NCBI RefSeq assembly: GCF_018446385.1
Contig: NC_056001.1
Coordinates: 108,788,436 to 108,852,435 of the forward strand
Source: Zingiber officinale
Taxonomy: Eukaryota; Streptophyta; Magnoliopsida; Zingiberales; Zingiberaceae
DNA: 64,000 nucleotides
Reading direction: 5' to 3'
Part shown: positions 49,561 to 62,115 of the stretch, piece by piece
How positions within the stretch are numbered: position 1 is the first letter of the stretch
Layout of the letters: every line of letters starts with the position of its first letter
Position numbers and translations under genes: made by a program
Notes under the pieces: model-generated
Databases searched by the model: none
Told to the model about the DNA's origin: nothing
The model's input: only the letters and a program-made list of their open reading frames with translations

Positions 49561-52345
49561 CGCATATAAGGATGGAGGAAGGAGGAGAGTACAACTTCGG
49601 CAGGAGATTTACCCTTTCAAATCCGTATAATTACAAGAATACCACCAATATAAAGTCCATTTTTTTTGTTAATATTAATTTATTCAGTGGTCCCCGTACA
49701 TTTTGCCTCTGTTTTTCTTCCTTACCAATTTCGTTCGAATATGATAAAAAATAAATATCCGATCCTAATGAAAGACACTATGTAGAAGATTTTTAAATCT
49801 GATTAAATAATTGAGTATTTAAGTATTTAGATATAGGTGTTTTTAAATTAGAATATGGAGATAGATGTGATAAAATTCTCTCTCTCTATATAAAAGATGA
49901 TGGTAAGAATATTGATACCTGATTCTTCGGTAGAGGATGATGATAAAAGTTAAATACCTAATGATATGGAGTTGGGTATAAGGATGGATTTAATAAATAA
50001 GGATGAATACAGATGATATGAAATTCTACTTAAATTTTATCCATATTTTTATTAATTTTATATATATTCAAATTTGAGAAATGATATACGGAAGGAAGAA
50101 ATATACATATAAATTCATGACCTATTATTTTTTCCTTCGAGGGTCCATCACTTTATATCTATCATTGAGTTTTTTTCTAAAATTTTTCTTTTTGTATGTC
50201 ATTTTTTTCCAAATTTATTTATTATATTCTAACATAGGGGTAAATGAGTAATTTAGCATAGGCTTAGGGTAAATTAATGGCACAATTAAGGAGCAATTAA
50301 GGGAGTAGATTTTAAAATCCAAAAAAAACCAAAAAGTAATATTTCAATCGGTTGGATAAAGAAAAAAAGGAAGAGGGGAAAGGAAAGTAGGAAACGGCCG
50401 GGCCCATACAAAAGCTTCGCTTATGATCTTTTCAGCTACCCAGTCAAACGTGTAGAGATGCAGGAGGTTTAAAGCGAAAGCTTAAGGGGCTGGTGAGTTC
50501 ACTGAAACACTAATAGCAAGAAAGCTTCTCTTCTTCTCTGATGTAGAACAGATATTTCATTAGGTTTGAACGACAAATGCTTAATCAAGTTTACTTTAAA
50601 TTGAAGAGCGGGAGAAGGTTGAGCTAGTTAATGCGGAGCAGAATTATTATTATAAGGTAAGGATTTAAATATTGGCAAAGCCGAGAAAAAAAAAATTTCT
50701 CCGTACTGATCAACTATAACTTTCTGATTTACTTCATAGATGATCGTGAGATCGCTGGATGATAAATTTATAAGATTTATTAGTACTCTTTTTAGGGAAT
50801 CCAAATAATTGAGATTGCTTTTGTGTGTATTTCACATGAAGATTGAGATTGATGAGGTTTATGTATCACATCATTCTCAAACTGTCTAAAGGTTCTTTAG
50901 TTTTGGTGCTTTTGATCATCCCAACAAATCTGTAACTGTCTCAGGCGTAAAAAAAAATAAAGCAGTAATCGATCAAGCCCACATTGGTCTCTGTAAAAGC
51001 AGCTCCTTGGTTGGGAAAAAAACAGCTTTAGGTAAAGATAAAGAAAAACAAAGTGATGATTATAAAGGAGATTAAGGGTGAATATTTGATTAAAATTAAA
51101 TTAAATTAATTAAAAATATAAATAAATTGTTTTTTTTTTAAAAAAAAATAATTAGTCAAATTTTTAAATAAAAATTGAACAAATTAAACTGATAAAATAT
51201 CAATTAATTTGATTTAAAATTATTTTTTATTTACTAAATGAATTTAATTATCAAAACTGAAATTGATTTTTTAACCATATTTAATCATGCAAAATTTTAA
51301 ATTTGATTTTGTATATTTTAATTTATTCAATCTAACTGAATATAAAAATTAAAAATCAAAATTAAACTAAATTAATTGATATTTTAAAAAATAAATTATT
51401 AAAATAGCTGAACTAAATTTTTAATCCAGTCATTAATTTAATCAAAACTTTTCTCTCTAAAAGTGATTACAGGCAGTGTCAAATCTAGGCAAGCCATATA
51501 AATTGGATTAAGTGGACTGCAGAACTACTTGGATTTTCCTTTGGGATGATGCGGTGGTTGAGACCTCAAGTGTTGTTATATGAGGTCGAAACTCGACATA
51601 TCCAAACATGCTTTTTTCATACTTTGACCATTTACATTAATAGTTAATAATCATCCGTAATTTACCTTCTCTGTGTTGACCTAAAAACAAATTAACAGGG
51701 ATGTTAGAGATGAGCATATCACCTTTTATCACATGAGTTGATCAAGTCGAGCATGTTGGACCAAATGAGATAGTTTATGCAAATAAAACAGAGTGGATGA
51801 ATCAAATCGGTCAAACTAACATCGATAAACCATATTTAGGGAGCAAAGATGGACAGATGCAAAGATAGATAATTTATGCTGGCATTGCCAACTTCCAGCT
51901 CCAACTAGAAAAAATTAGAACAATTAATCTTACATCAATAAATAGTTATACCAAATCTATCATTAAGTTTACTGCGTAGGGTTATTTGTGAAGGTTACTG
52001 GCTTTATAAAATAACACTGATAGCATGATTTAACACTTATACATAGCGATAAATTGCAAGAAGATTAGAGAATTAAAAAGAAACGAAATATGTACAGACA
52101 ATTTATGCTGGTTGAAGCAACTATCCGGTCCACTTTCGCTATTTACATCCCCTGGATTACAAGGCATAAGTGCTAAGCTATCTACAAGGCGTGACCTGCA
52201 ATTACATCAGTGTTTTCAGATTTTTATTAACTAAATTATGGTGATGCAACAATTTGTGTTATGTGCAAGCATCTATTAGCGAACTAATACCTATGTGAAA
52301 GAAGAATTTCTCACCAAGCCAACTTAATCCATCAGAAGCAACTAA
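49561..52345. other. AT-rich intergenic region, no gene
   Basis: No supported gene. 51060-51470 is low-complexity AATTAA-rich DNA like 45090-45310, perhaps copies of one AT-rich repeat. 50397-50480 is a slightly GC-rich spot without a recognised feature. Confidence 0.5.
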
Positions 52346-53876
52346 TCAATCTTCATCATCTGACTGTGCCGATGCCTTCTTCATATTTTTCTTTACAGAA
52401 TGAGGAGAGGCAACTGTGATTGATTTTCCTAAACTCATCAAGCAAAGTTAAAGTTCAACAACAAGAAGAAGATCTAATCCAAAAGACTATATGGAGTTAG
52501 TATCATGGATCCCATGGAATCATCCACCACAGCTACTATATGATTAACAAAATTCAAATTTATCAAATCACTTTAATTATGCTAATCACTACCATTTTAA
52601 AAACAAAACATCAAAGCTCAAAAAGACGAAAAAAAAAAACAAAGGGCATTTCTAACATCTAGATTAGTTCTTAGTACAAGAGGAGTCGATGTAATTTAAT
52701 GAAAAAAGGGTTCAAAGTTAGTCATGTATTCACCTTATCTAGCATCTAGATTTCGCACCTAGAAAATGAACAGGGAGAATATCAAATAATGAATGATGAG
52801 TTGATAAATAAGGACTCACAAGTTGGTTCAGATGATGAGAGGACTCAAATACTTATAAACTAACTTTTGTTGCAGGAAGAAGATTACCTTGTTTCAAACA
52901 AACTTTTGGTGTTTTTTCACAACCATTGCTCGTGCATGCACTATGTTACCACTAAGCTAAATGTCATTTGCATACACTTTTTAAAAGTTAAGTCACTTAT
53001 GGAGAATAATTGGAGTATCAATGCAAGTCTATTTTTTTTTCCGCTTGGATTTATGTAAGATGTTCTAAATTCTACAGATCCTAAATCAAAGCCTCAGCAA
53101 TCCAATCCCAGCAACCATAGTGTCTTGCATCACTCAAGGAATATGGCTCTATAATTTCTGTTTTCTAAATGTTTGTGCAGATCAGTGTAAAATTTGCTTC
53201 TATCAGACAGCATTTCAACAATTGTAAGCTGGTTCTAATCGCACTGATAATTTTCTAACAATTGTTACTTGCTGAATGATCTCTTCATTATTTCATATAG
53301 CCATGGATATTTCAGTCAAAGGATCAAATTTAACGGTATCTAGAGAGCCATACAAAGTTATAAAACATGCTAATTCATGCATACTTGCTGTTTGACACAG
53401 CTATGACAGTAAATCTCTCCTGATGCATGATCTCTATTAGAAAAACAAACAGATCCGAGGACTAAAAAGCCTTAAAAACAAACTGATCCATCACCTTCGA
53501 CGAAGTAAGCGGAAGAAGGCCACCTGCCGATGGAGGTCAGGGACATCGTTTCCTCTTTCGTCAAGGGATTCGCGAGCTTTCGCACCACATCCGCAACACC
53601 TCCCACCCGCCGCGGCGCGGGTACCCAATAGGAAGATCCGGGGACGAAAGGAAGCCAATCCGGGGCCGCCCTGCGGACCGAGATCGCGTGGACCGCGTTC
53701 TCGAGGTGTCGGAGGCTGAGGACATCGACATCAACCTCGCCCTCGACCTCACCTGCTTCCTCCGCGGCAGCGAGGTCGACCTCGATGATCCGCGCGCGGG
53801 AGCGTCCTCGGATGGCGATAAGGCGGTGGAAGGGAAAGCGATCGCGAAACAGGATTTGCAAGAGGAATCGAGCCAT
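52346..53876 (-). CDS. Short conserved plant protein of unknown function, two exons
   Basis: Resembles a small plant-specific family that I associate, from memory, with Arabidopsis At1g16840. Function unknown. Exon 1 is 53495-53876. Exon 2 is 52346-52428; phase 1 junction, 154 residues. The start MARFLLQILF is followed by an Arg-rich, then acidic stretch, and the block RRAAPDWLPFVPGSSYWVP is the best conserved part. LANPLTKEETMSLTSIGRWP and YFVEG follow. Reading straight on would give a short tail ending in DGSVCF. Splicing instead leads to KSITVASPHSVKKNMKKASA and an acidic SDDED end, which matches the acidic SEDEEG-like ends of relatives. That is why I prefer two exons. The 1066-base intron contains no other gene. 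Confidence 0.72.
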
Positions 53877-54354
53877 CGATCCGAAGCGGCGAGGAGACGA
53901 AATGGGGGAGGATCAGAACGGAACCGATGGAAATTGCTCCACAAACGAACCGCACGCGTTCTTGTTACGCCCGCCTTCCCACACAGTTGACGAGTGGGGC
54001 TCACCTACCGACAGCTATCAATACCTAACAGATCCCCTTCTAGAAAGGGCGAGCCTTCTCACGGCTGAGATTTAATCCGACTGATTAAATATTTTCAGTT
54101 TTAAGTTTTTTTTTTAAATTGTTGCTGTGTTGTTTAAGCATATCAAACCAAACCCCACTAATTTATATTAGACATTATTTATTTGAAGCAAAAAGGATTT
54201 CCTGCTCCTGGCTGACACCAGTCAACAGCCTCTTCTCAGAGTTAGAAGCTGGAAAAAGAGCAGTATTATTAACTCACAACTTACTCCTCAATTTTGCATT
54301 TTTTTTTTCTCTTTCTATATAATTATCATGTAAGAAGCTGTCTTCTGTTCCATG
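53877..54354. other. Intergenic: promoter of the short protein gene and 3' side of bHLH
   Basis: 53877-54000 is GC-rich leader/promoter of the minus-strand gene. 54080-54354 is AT-rich and should include the bHLH 3' UTR. No further gene is seen. Confidence 0.55.
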
Positions 54355-55763
54355 TTAGTAACTCATGGAACTCACAGGACTCCTCGGGCTCCCAAGTCCT
54401 GCTATTGCTGTCTCAATCTTTTCCTTCAACTGTTCAGCCCCCATTTCATCACCCTGCATACAGTTAGATATTCATCAGATAATTCTCAGTGAGACAAACA
54501 GGTCGTTTTCCATAATGCTTGCCACATGTGAATGGCATTGATTTGGTGTCAATAGTTCATGTGCTAAATGAGTTAAACATGCTGAAATTGTCATCTTTCA
54601 GTTCTTTTTTTTAATAAACATGTGCTGAGGAAAAGAGAAAAGTGGATCTGATGATGTGTTCAAAAAGGCAGCATGTTTCTCGAAGGCAAGGCAGCTGCAA
54701 TTAACGGCACCAAGTTCATTTTTCTTAGATTTGAGAAAATCTACCGGTTTATGAGATCATGCAGCGACGTCATGGTATGAGGAAGAGGGGGGGATTTGAA
54801 ATTGTTAGTCACCTCGACGAACAGAGTATGCAAGAGGCTGCCGGAGACGCAGGTGATGTTGGCCGTGATGATCTTGAGGTGGAGGGACTCAAAGAGCTCG
54901 CAGAGCTTGATCATGGTGTCTCTGTTTTTGTTGCAGGTGATGCTGATCACCATCGTCTTCTCCCCCACTTCGCTCACTGTGAGCTGCGTTCATGGCCACC
55001 AAACAGATCAGTTTCTGAACAAAAAGGTACCTTTTTTTACAATGATTGATCAAGAATTTGGAGAGAGAATTTACTTCGATTACTTGGATCGGTTCCGACG
55101 CAGACGTCCTCTTCTTCTTCTTCTTCCTCTGGATCAATTGCAGATCATCGTAGAAGTCGAGGTCATGATCAGTTGAAGCCCTGTCTTGATTCAGCGATTC
55201 AAGCGCAGATATCTCAGCTTGCATCTGCCTCTCTTGGTCTTGGAGCTGCACGATGTAATCGATCGCGTCCTTTATGATCGAAGCCTTGTCCATCTGATCA
55301 TTTCGATTTACATGGATCAGATCCAGTAGAATTCGATCGAAAAACATCATCTTGCTGGTTTGCTGCAAGTTAAGTAGTAATCACCTTGGTGATGTTAGGG
55401 ACGACGCTGCGGAGGGCGTAGAGCTTCTCGTTGAGCTTCTTCCGGCGGTTCCTCTCCATGGAAATGCTCTTCGCAGTGGCGACAGGAGACGTGACGCCGC
55501 CTTCCGGGGAGCTGGAGTCGTAGTAGCCACCGGAGATGGCCTCCTCGAAGCCCCAACTGCACAAGAAACCAGAGCAGAAGGCAGCTCTGCGAAATTAGCT
55601 CAGAAGTAAAAAAACAAAAACTACAAAGAATTGAGCAAGAAACTCATGTCTGCCAACAAATTGGAGGAGCAAATCGAGAAATGAAGTGGTACCCCTCGAG
55701 TTCCTCGGAGTCGATGAAGCGCTTGGTTTCCCAGTAGTTGCTGTATTCCCCGTCCATATCCAT
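54355..55763 (-). CDS. bHLH transcription factor, bHLH35-like
   Basis: Basic helix-loop-helix regulator close to Arabidopsis bHLH35/bHLH27; it should bind E-box DNA as a dimer in the nucleus. Exons 55693-55763, 55385-55556, 55075-55293, 54813-54983, 54355-54453 give 243 residues with consistent phases. The start [14 protein letters not shown] and the YYDSSSPEG segment match the subfamily. The basic region and helix 1 are [20 protein letters not shown]. Loop and helix 2 are [18 protein letters not shown], beginning exactly at exon 3. A Lys-rich KKKKKR run may be a nuclear signal. The C-terminal half ([20 protein letters not shown]) is the ACT-like domain of this subfamily. A TATA box lies at 55832-55839. 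Confidence 0.93.
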
Positions 55764-55831
55764 TGCTTGTACTGTCGATTGGGGAAGGAGAGAGTAGGGA
55801 GAATTGGAGGGAGTGAGATGTGATGGTGCGC

Positions 55832-55839
55832 TATTTATA
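55832..55839 (-). promoter_or_regulatory. TATA box of the bHLH gene
   Basis: TATAAATA on the minus strand, about 70 bases before the start codon at 55763, the usual distance for a short leader. Confidence 0.7.
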
Positions 55840-56454
55840 GACGACGGGAGGGGAAGGGAACTCTGGAAGGCGATGAAAGGGAAAGTAATCGCAGTTCCGA
55901 GAACGATGACCACGAATCCGCGTCTCCAAAGACCACGTGCGTGAATTGTGAATAAAAGAGTGTATTTTATATATATGGGTCTGCATAATTATCCGATTAT
56001 TAAATACTCCGAAATATAGATATAATTTTGTTATCCCTAATAAATTTTATTAGCCCAACTAAAAATTAAAAAAAAAACTTACTCTTAAATTTTAATCATA
56101 AAATTTTATCAATGCAACTAAAAATTTTAAAAAAAAATTGATCGAGGTGCCTCTTGTCATATGAGGCAACTCAACCTATGAGGGGCGTACGAGATATACA
56201 GTATCCGATTTCTATCCATGACTCTTGCATATATTCAAGTACTCAAATCACTTTCGGACGCCCCCGCACACTTAGTAGAAAACAAGAGTGGAACAACACA
56301 TAGCATGGGCACCTGAGTGCACGCAGGACACTCCGGGCGTCTGAAACATTTTTGAGCACTTTGCATGCACTTAGACGCCCATGGGGGGCATCCAAGGCAT
56401 CATCTTTCTATATACATAAAGAGAGAGGGGGTTTGCTAGCCTAAATACATATTT
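55840..56454. other. Promoter-distal intergenic DNA
   Basis: To about 55940 is probably bHLH promoter (a CACGTG core, the G-box, is at 55934-55939). 55960-56454 is AT-rich, then repeat-like text (CGGACGCCCCCGCACACTTAG and GCATGGGCACCTGAGTGCACG) that may be an old repeat. No gene. Confidence 0.45.
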
Positions 56455-56845
56455 ACCCTGGTGGTCAGTGAAAAACTTATATGAGATCGTGTTGATCATC
56501 TCTAGGATTAATCGGTTCAAAAAGTTAGATACCTGAATTATCCAAAAATATCATTCACACTTCCGGATTTACACTCGGGGCCTATGGAAAACTTGTGTGG
56601 GATCAGACTAATCACCTCAAGGATTGGTTGGTTAGAAGAGTTGAATACCTGGATTAATAAAAGTAGGGCAGGCTCCCTAGGTAACAAGGGTTCGAATCTC
56701 ACTCAAGGCATATTACACCTGAGGAGTTTGAATTACTTGTGACGTTGGGTCATTCACCTTGTCCCATCTTTACTTCCTGATTTAGTTGGTGGAAAACTTA
56801 CATGGGGTAGATCGGTCACCTTCAGGATTAGTCGAATCATCTGTA
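56455..56845 (+). repeat. Cluster of SINE-like copies
   Basis: Two tandem 3' ends (56458-56546 and 56560-56660, each with ACTTGTGTGGGATCAG-like text and TACCTGGATTA) are followed by a copy with a B-box-like GGGTTCGAATCTC (56664-56845). Same family as at 39.6-40.5 kb. Confidence 0.5.
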
Positions 56846-56861
56846 TATATATACAAGAATG

Positions 56862-57835
56862 TTACCCTACACACCCTTAGCTGAGCGATTGTGGACGACA
56901 TCTAACATGAGCGATCTGACACGACCAAAATCTATTTTTTATTTTAAATTTCTCTTATCTAGATGCAACAAATTTTCTTTCTTTTCACTTAAATTAAAAT
57001 GAAATTCCCTCTTCTCTCTCCTTTAATTGCATGCAACAATCACTATAGTATTGATTTTTAAAAAGCCAAACCACCTTGATGGTGGAGTTGGTTTTTACAA
57101 ACCAGCACCAAGGTGGTGCTGGTTTGTAGAAACTAGCACCACCTTGGTGCTGATTTATAAAAACCAGCACCAAGGTGGTGTTGGTTTTTACAAAGATAGT
57201 GTTGGTGATGCTGGTTTGTGAAAATCAGCACTCTAAACCCTAAAACCTAAAACTAGCACCTAACACTATCTTGATGCTGGTTTCTACAAATCAGCACCAA
57301 CGTGGATGGTGATGATTTGGTGGTGCCAGCACTATCTTAGTACTGAGTTTTACAAACCAGTATCACTTTCACCTTCTATAAACTAGCACCAAGATGGTAC
57401 TAGGTTCTAGTTTTAGGATTTAGGGTGCTGATTTTTACAAACCAGTGCTAATGTGGTGCTGGTTTGTAAAAACCAGCACCATCTTTGTTAAATCAATACC
57501 ACCTTGGTACTGATTTTTATAACTAGCACTAAGTTGGATGGTGTTGGTTTGGTGGTACCAACACCACCTTGGTACTGATTTGTAAAAATCAACACCACCT
57601 TTGTAATGGTTTTCCAATACTAAGGTGGTGTTGGGTGTTAGTTTTAAAATACCAGCAACATCTTGGTGTTGATTTTTAAAAATCAACAATACAGTGGTTG
57701 TTGCATGCAATCAAAGGAGAAAGAAGATAGTTGTTGCATGTAGATGAGAGAGAGATTAAAAAAAATAGATTTTGGTCACGTTAGGTGCCCACATCGAATG
57801 TTGCCCATAGTCGCTCACATAATGGTGTGTAGGCT
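56862..57835. mobile_element. Foldback-type DNA element with internal palindrome array
   Basis: Left end TACCCTACACACC with GAGCGATTGTGG, and right end (reversed) TAGCCTACACACC with GAGCGACTATGG, start inverted arms of roughly 200 bases. Both arms share ACCAAAATCTATTTTTT and TTGCATGCAACAA. Between them, 57072-57700 is filled with GGTGCTGGTTT...AAACCAGCACC palindromes. No transposase is coded. Long arms plus an internal repeat array suggest a foldback element; superfamily and target duplication are not clear. Confidence 0.65.
57072..57700. repeat. Array of about 25-base palindromes (GGTGCTGGTTT / AAACCAGCACC)
   Basis: More than a dozen variants of a palindrome made of CCAGCACCAAGGTGGTGCTGG and GCTGGTTTTTACAAACCAGC-type halves, with single-base variation and both orientations. 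The open frames across it are by-products of the repeat. Confidence 0.8.

Positions 57836-57838
<3 letters not shown>

Positions 57839-57870
<32 letters not shown>
57839..57870. repeat. (AT)16 microsatellite
   Basis: Pure AT run directly beside the right end of the foldback element. Confidence 0.95.
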
Positions 57871-57872
<2 letters not shown>

Positions 57873-57885
57873 CATGCCTTGAAGC

Positions 57886-58000
57886 ACGGTGTAATGGTAA
57901 GAGGTAGGACGAGCTCTCATGTAATGAGAGTTCAAATCTCTCACAGATCAGATCATATGCTCGCTGCTGGGGATTTCACGATACAAAACATATGTTTTTG
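57886..58000 (+). repeat. tRNA-like SINE head
   Basis: GCACGGTGTAATGGTAAGAG resembles an RNA polymerase III A box, and GAGAGTTCAAATCTC resembles a B box, 35-40 bases apart. The head matches the SINE-like copy at 40044. It cannot fold into a normal tRNA cloverleaf, so it is not called a tRNA gene. Confidence 0.45.
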
Positions 58001-58554
58001 ATAAAACACGCAGCGAAAATGAAACAATTTAATCAAAAATTTTGCACATCCCAAATAAACAGGATCATACATCTACAAGACATAAACATAGATCAAAAAG
58101 GTTGTTTAGAAGTTATACCTTTTCGACGATGTTAGATGAAAAGAAATCACCTAGCAAGCCTCACAAGACTTACCTCTATTAGTATTTATGCCGAGATATC
58201 TTTAAGATGACTTCTCAAGCCATAAGTTGTATCTCTGCTTGGTACTAGCCAAGTAGAAGAGACAATACAAATGGAGCGAGAGAGAGAGAGAGAGGTGACA
58301 CAAAGGGAACCGCCAGCACAAGGAGGAAGTTGGCGACACAAAACTAAGAGGAGGAGAAAAATAAAAACCGTTAACCCCTTTGTTCCATGGAGAGGTCTTT
58401 ATATACCTCTTCATTAAGGCCTGAGGAACAAGTCCAATCCCATATAATATACGTAGGTCTGACTCACCTACAAGAGGTGTGAATAAAAACCCAAACCCAT
58501 GCCGCATGAGTAGGCCCAACTCGCCTGCATGAAGAGTGACCCATAAGTGTTTCA
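58001..58554. other. Repeat-like spacer with (AG) run
   Basis: No gene is supported. 58120-58420 resembles LTR or leader text (AAAGGTTGTTTAGAAG, CTTTATATACCTCTTCATT on the plus strand). An AG run lies at about 58275-58294. The longest minus-strand frame here lacks recognisable domains. Confidence 0.35.
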
Positions 58555-59815
58555 TGTTAGTGCAGAATGCATTGATAATCAAATTTATATTTTGATGTAT
58601 GACAAAGAGTTTAAAGTCAGAACATATGTATTTGAAATGCATGTTAAGAATGCATACTTGATGGATATTGAGGATCAGACACCAGGTAGAGAGTCTAGTT
58701 GGGTTGGGAGGACCGGACTAGTAGAAAGTCCAGATAGATCAGAAAGATCGGATATATGCAAGAGGACTAGATGGGTCAGTGTAGATTAGACATCAAGGCG
58801 AGAAAAGACCTGGTGGGTCAGAGATCGGATGTCAAGCATGGAAGTTTGATATATGGTAAGAGGTAAGCTCCTGGAGTGAGTGCAGTGAGGTCGTGTCCCA
58901 ATAGAGACAAACCTTAGGCATTGATTCAACTGAAGAAACCAACGGAGATTTCTAAGTTAAGATCAAGATAGTCCTAACTATCTTTATCATGCGTATATCT
59001 ATTCTAACCTTATTTTACAGGGTAAATATTTTATTTGTTCTAATATTATTTTACAAGATAAAATGTTCTAACTCTATTTTATAGGTGTTCCATCGACTGA
59101 AAAATAGCTTCAGTCGACAAATCCTCAGTTTGTTCAGTCGATGAAACAGAGTGATCAGTCGATGGAAAAAGCTCATTCGACGAGTCAGAATAGAGAAACA
59201 AGGAAAGTGAGGCTCGGTCGACAGATAAGTTGGATTCGTTGATGGAATAACTTGATTTACGGGAACAGGTGAACCGAATCACAACATACAAGGAGGAGCA
59301 GATGCTCTATCGACGGATCAAGTTGATCAATTGATGAAACAATGAGATTTTCAGAATTAGACAAATCAGATCACTGCAAACAAGGAAATAATAGGGATTA
59401 GTCGACGGATAGGCTTATTAGTCAACACATATGATCAGTCGACGGAACAGTTTATTCGTCAACTGAATGAAGCCTATAAAAGGAGACATTGGGATCCGAG
59501 CTAAAACAACTTCTCTATTTAAATCAATTCAACATGTGCTACATTCCGTTGTTGCTACAATGTGCAAGCTTTGCTTCTATGAAGTCGGAAAGCTCACCGA
59601 CAACCAACGCTTCATCCTATTTAATTATTGTCGGTATACTATATTTACATTTCATAATACTATTGCTTGTACTATCATTCATTTAGTAGATTATTCAATG
59701 AAAGTGATCAAAGATTGAGGACCTTGGAGTAGAAGTCGGTTGAGCTTCAAATCATGTAAAAAATATTTTTTCTATTTTTATTTCTTTATTTTATTCCACT
59801 ACGTACTCAAGTATT
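58555..59815 (+). mobile_element. Copia-type LTR fragment or solo LTR (GTCGAC family)
   Basis: Starts TGTTAGTGCAGAATGC, like SIRE-type Copia LTRs. Contains GGACTAGTAGAAAGTCC units (about 58700-58820) and many TTCAGTCGAC / GTCGACGG motifs (59090-59465). An AT-rich leader and TTCCACTACGTACTC follow near the end, a phrase also close to the end of the element A LTR. No partner LTR or coding region, so probably a solo LTR. The right end is uncertain. Confidence 0.55.
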
Positions 59816-60762
59816 CCTCACTAAGCTGACTATGTCACACCTAGCCCAAGTTGTAGTTCCTTATCCTATGAATTCAAATTACTCAAAGAGAAAAACATAT
59901 GTCCAAGAAGACCATCATCTTGACATGTTTGCTTTGGTCAAAGACTTATGAGTAATAATTTTGACAAAATGTCATAGGGTATACATTTCCTTGTAAAAAT
60001 AAAAGTGGTGTATCCTCTATAGGCTATTCAAACACCTTTGGGCATATTGACTTATATAAAATCATCCCAGAACTACACCTCCTAGGAGATGTCTAGCTAA
60101 GATATCAAAGTATAAGCCTAAATGATCAAGATGACTTGAATACCTTAAGTATAAGGAAATTTGTACTTAAGCTACAATGAGATCTTCATTGACATATAAA
60201 GAACCACATGAAGTTTCATAGCAGGTCACATATGATGAACTAGTTACCCTTAACTAGTATCTACATGTAACTCTCAACATCCCTATGTTTCCAACCAGTG
60301 AGGATCGACTGCTTGAATAAACCAAAGAGTATAATATGCATTAGTCTTACACAATTGACGATCTCAAATCTCATCAATTCATCAACAAGGGAAGATTTCA
60401 ATACGTACATATTTACACATGATGAGATATTCACTAATTGTAATCCAATCACAATTTCTCTCATGCTATGATTTGTATTATGATTTCATTAATTGAGTTT
60501 AAGATCAAATTACATACATATAAATGTACACCAAAATAGTGAATTTTATTTATCAAATAATTAAGACAATGTTTAAGGTGATTATCTTTAAGACATCTCT
60601 CAAATATAACACTTGCGATGTTCAAACTACTCAAGATGCTGGACAATTGGTCTAACTCATCTGTGCTTCCTAGATTTATCCTATTGATCGATGAAAAATG
60701 TTCGTGGAAAATGACTGGTCACCTTATATATATATATATATGATATCCTGCACACCTCAACT
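59816..60762. other. Unassigned repeat-like DNA
   Basis: No gene is supported. The style (CATGATGAGATATTC, CACAATTTCTCTCATG) suggests an old LTR or other dispersed repeat, but no ends were found. A short (AT) run lies at about 60727-60741. Confidence 0.3.
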
Positions 60763-61771
60763 TGTTGGTGCAATCATACTCGGATTAAGACTAACCAATT
60801 TGACTAAGCTCAGATTGCTTCGAGCTTGAAATTCGATGTTTGGACAATATATGAGAAAGAACTCAAATAGGTCAAAGTTAGGCAACAGAAATTCCTAAAT
60901 GGAGGTTAGGAAACGGAGAAGACTTAGTTGGAAACTCGATAGTGAAAGTCCTAGCAGGGCTAGGCGGTGAAGACCTAGTTGGGAACTAGGCAATAGAAGT
61001 TCTAGTGGGGCTAGATGATAGAAGACCTAGTTGGGAACTAAGAAATGGGAGTCCTAGTGGGGCTAGGTAACAGAAAGTATTAATTGGAGGTTAGACAATG
61101 GAAAGTCCTAACTGGAGGTTAGACAATAAAGAAGACCTATTTGGAAACTAGATAGTGGAAGTCCTAACGGGGCTAGGCAGCGATGACCTAGTTGGGAACT
61201 AGACAATGAAAGTCCTACCAAGGCTAGGAGATGGAAGACCTAGTTGAAAACTAGACAATGAAAGTCCTAGCGGGGCTAGGTGATGGAAGACCTAGTTGGA
61301 ATCTAGGCAATGACAATCCTTGCGAGGCTAGGCAATGGAAAACCAAGTTAGAAACTAAGAAACGGAAGTCCCAGCGAGGCTAGGCAAGGGAAAGTTCAAG
61401 TGAGTCAAAGGTTGACCGAACACTTAGTGAAAAAGTCTTAGTAGGTTAAGATTGATTGAATGTTGGACAAAGGAATCATAAACTTAGATTCCAAGTGTTA
61501 GGGTTGGGCAATAAATTAGGGTAATCAATTAGCCCAAGGCAATCGATTAGGGTAATCAATTAGCCCAAGGCAATCGATTAGGGTAATCTATTGGGACTAT
61601 TTTACGAAAGCATAGTGAGGGCCAGAATTGATTGGTTAATCAATTAAGCTTAGCAATCAATAGAATAAGGTATCTTACAAATAGAAGGTTAGGGAATCGA
61701 TTGAGGTAAACGATTGACCTAAGATTAGGGAGAGAACAGAAGCTTGGTTAATCGATTAAGGTAATTGATTC
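60763..61771 (+). mobile_element. Copia-type LTR fragment (AATCGATT family)
   Basis: Starts TGTTGGTGCAATCATAC, a SIRE-like LTR start. 60930-61400 is an array of hairpin units such as CCTAGTT...AACTAGG and CCTAGC...GCTAGG. 61500-61770 repeats AATCGATT and AATCAATT. It is cut by another LTR fragment at 61772. It has no coding region. Confidence 0.55.
60930..61400 (+). repeat. Array of short hairpin units
   Basis: About fourteen units with the frame GAAGACCTAG or GAAGTCCTAG and closing TAGGCAA or TAGACAA. Stem types alternate: CCTAGTT with AACTAGG, CCTAGC with GCTAGG, CTAAC with GTTAG. Same design as the arrays in element B. Confidence 0.7.
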
Positions 61772-62115
61772 TGTAAGTACCCCGGGTTGATTTTGATATG
61801 ATCAACCAGGTTAAGTTAGGTCCTATTATATTTGATCTTTACGTCTAAGTGTGCAGGAACTTAGGAACACAAGAAGTCGAAAGGAAAATTAGCTAGTAAG
61901 AATGATAGTACGGGAAGTGAGTCAATGGGCTCAGTGGATGAGAAGCCAGCGGATGAGAAGGATGCACGCTGCACTTCCGAGGGGTTAGAAGTCAGAGCGG
62001 AAGATTGCTTGTGGAGAAGGCCAGAGTTGAGTTCGGGTGAGCTCAACTTTAGATAACCGGAGAATCACCCAAGCGACCGAAGTAGAAGACAGACAAATCA
62101 ACACGAAGTTGAATT
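61772..62115 (+). mobile_element. LTR fragment
   Basis: Starts TGTAAGTACCCCGGGTTG and has AAGTGTGCAGGAACTTAGGA-like LTR text. Interrupted at 62116 by a copy of LTR family C. Family not determined. Confidence 0.4.

Noticed and set aside
57027-57710. Open frames with repeated NQHQGG / KNQHQ-like peptides
   Set aside because: They are translations of the palindrome array in the foldback element, with no start context or conservation expected.
57886-57960. Possible tRNA gene
   Set aside because: A-box and B-box-like motifs are present but no cloverleaf, acceptor stem or anticodon loop can be drawn. It fits a tRNA-derived SINE head.
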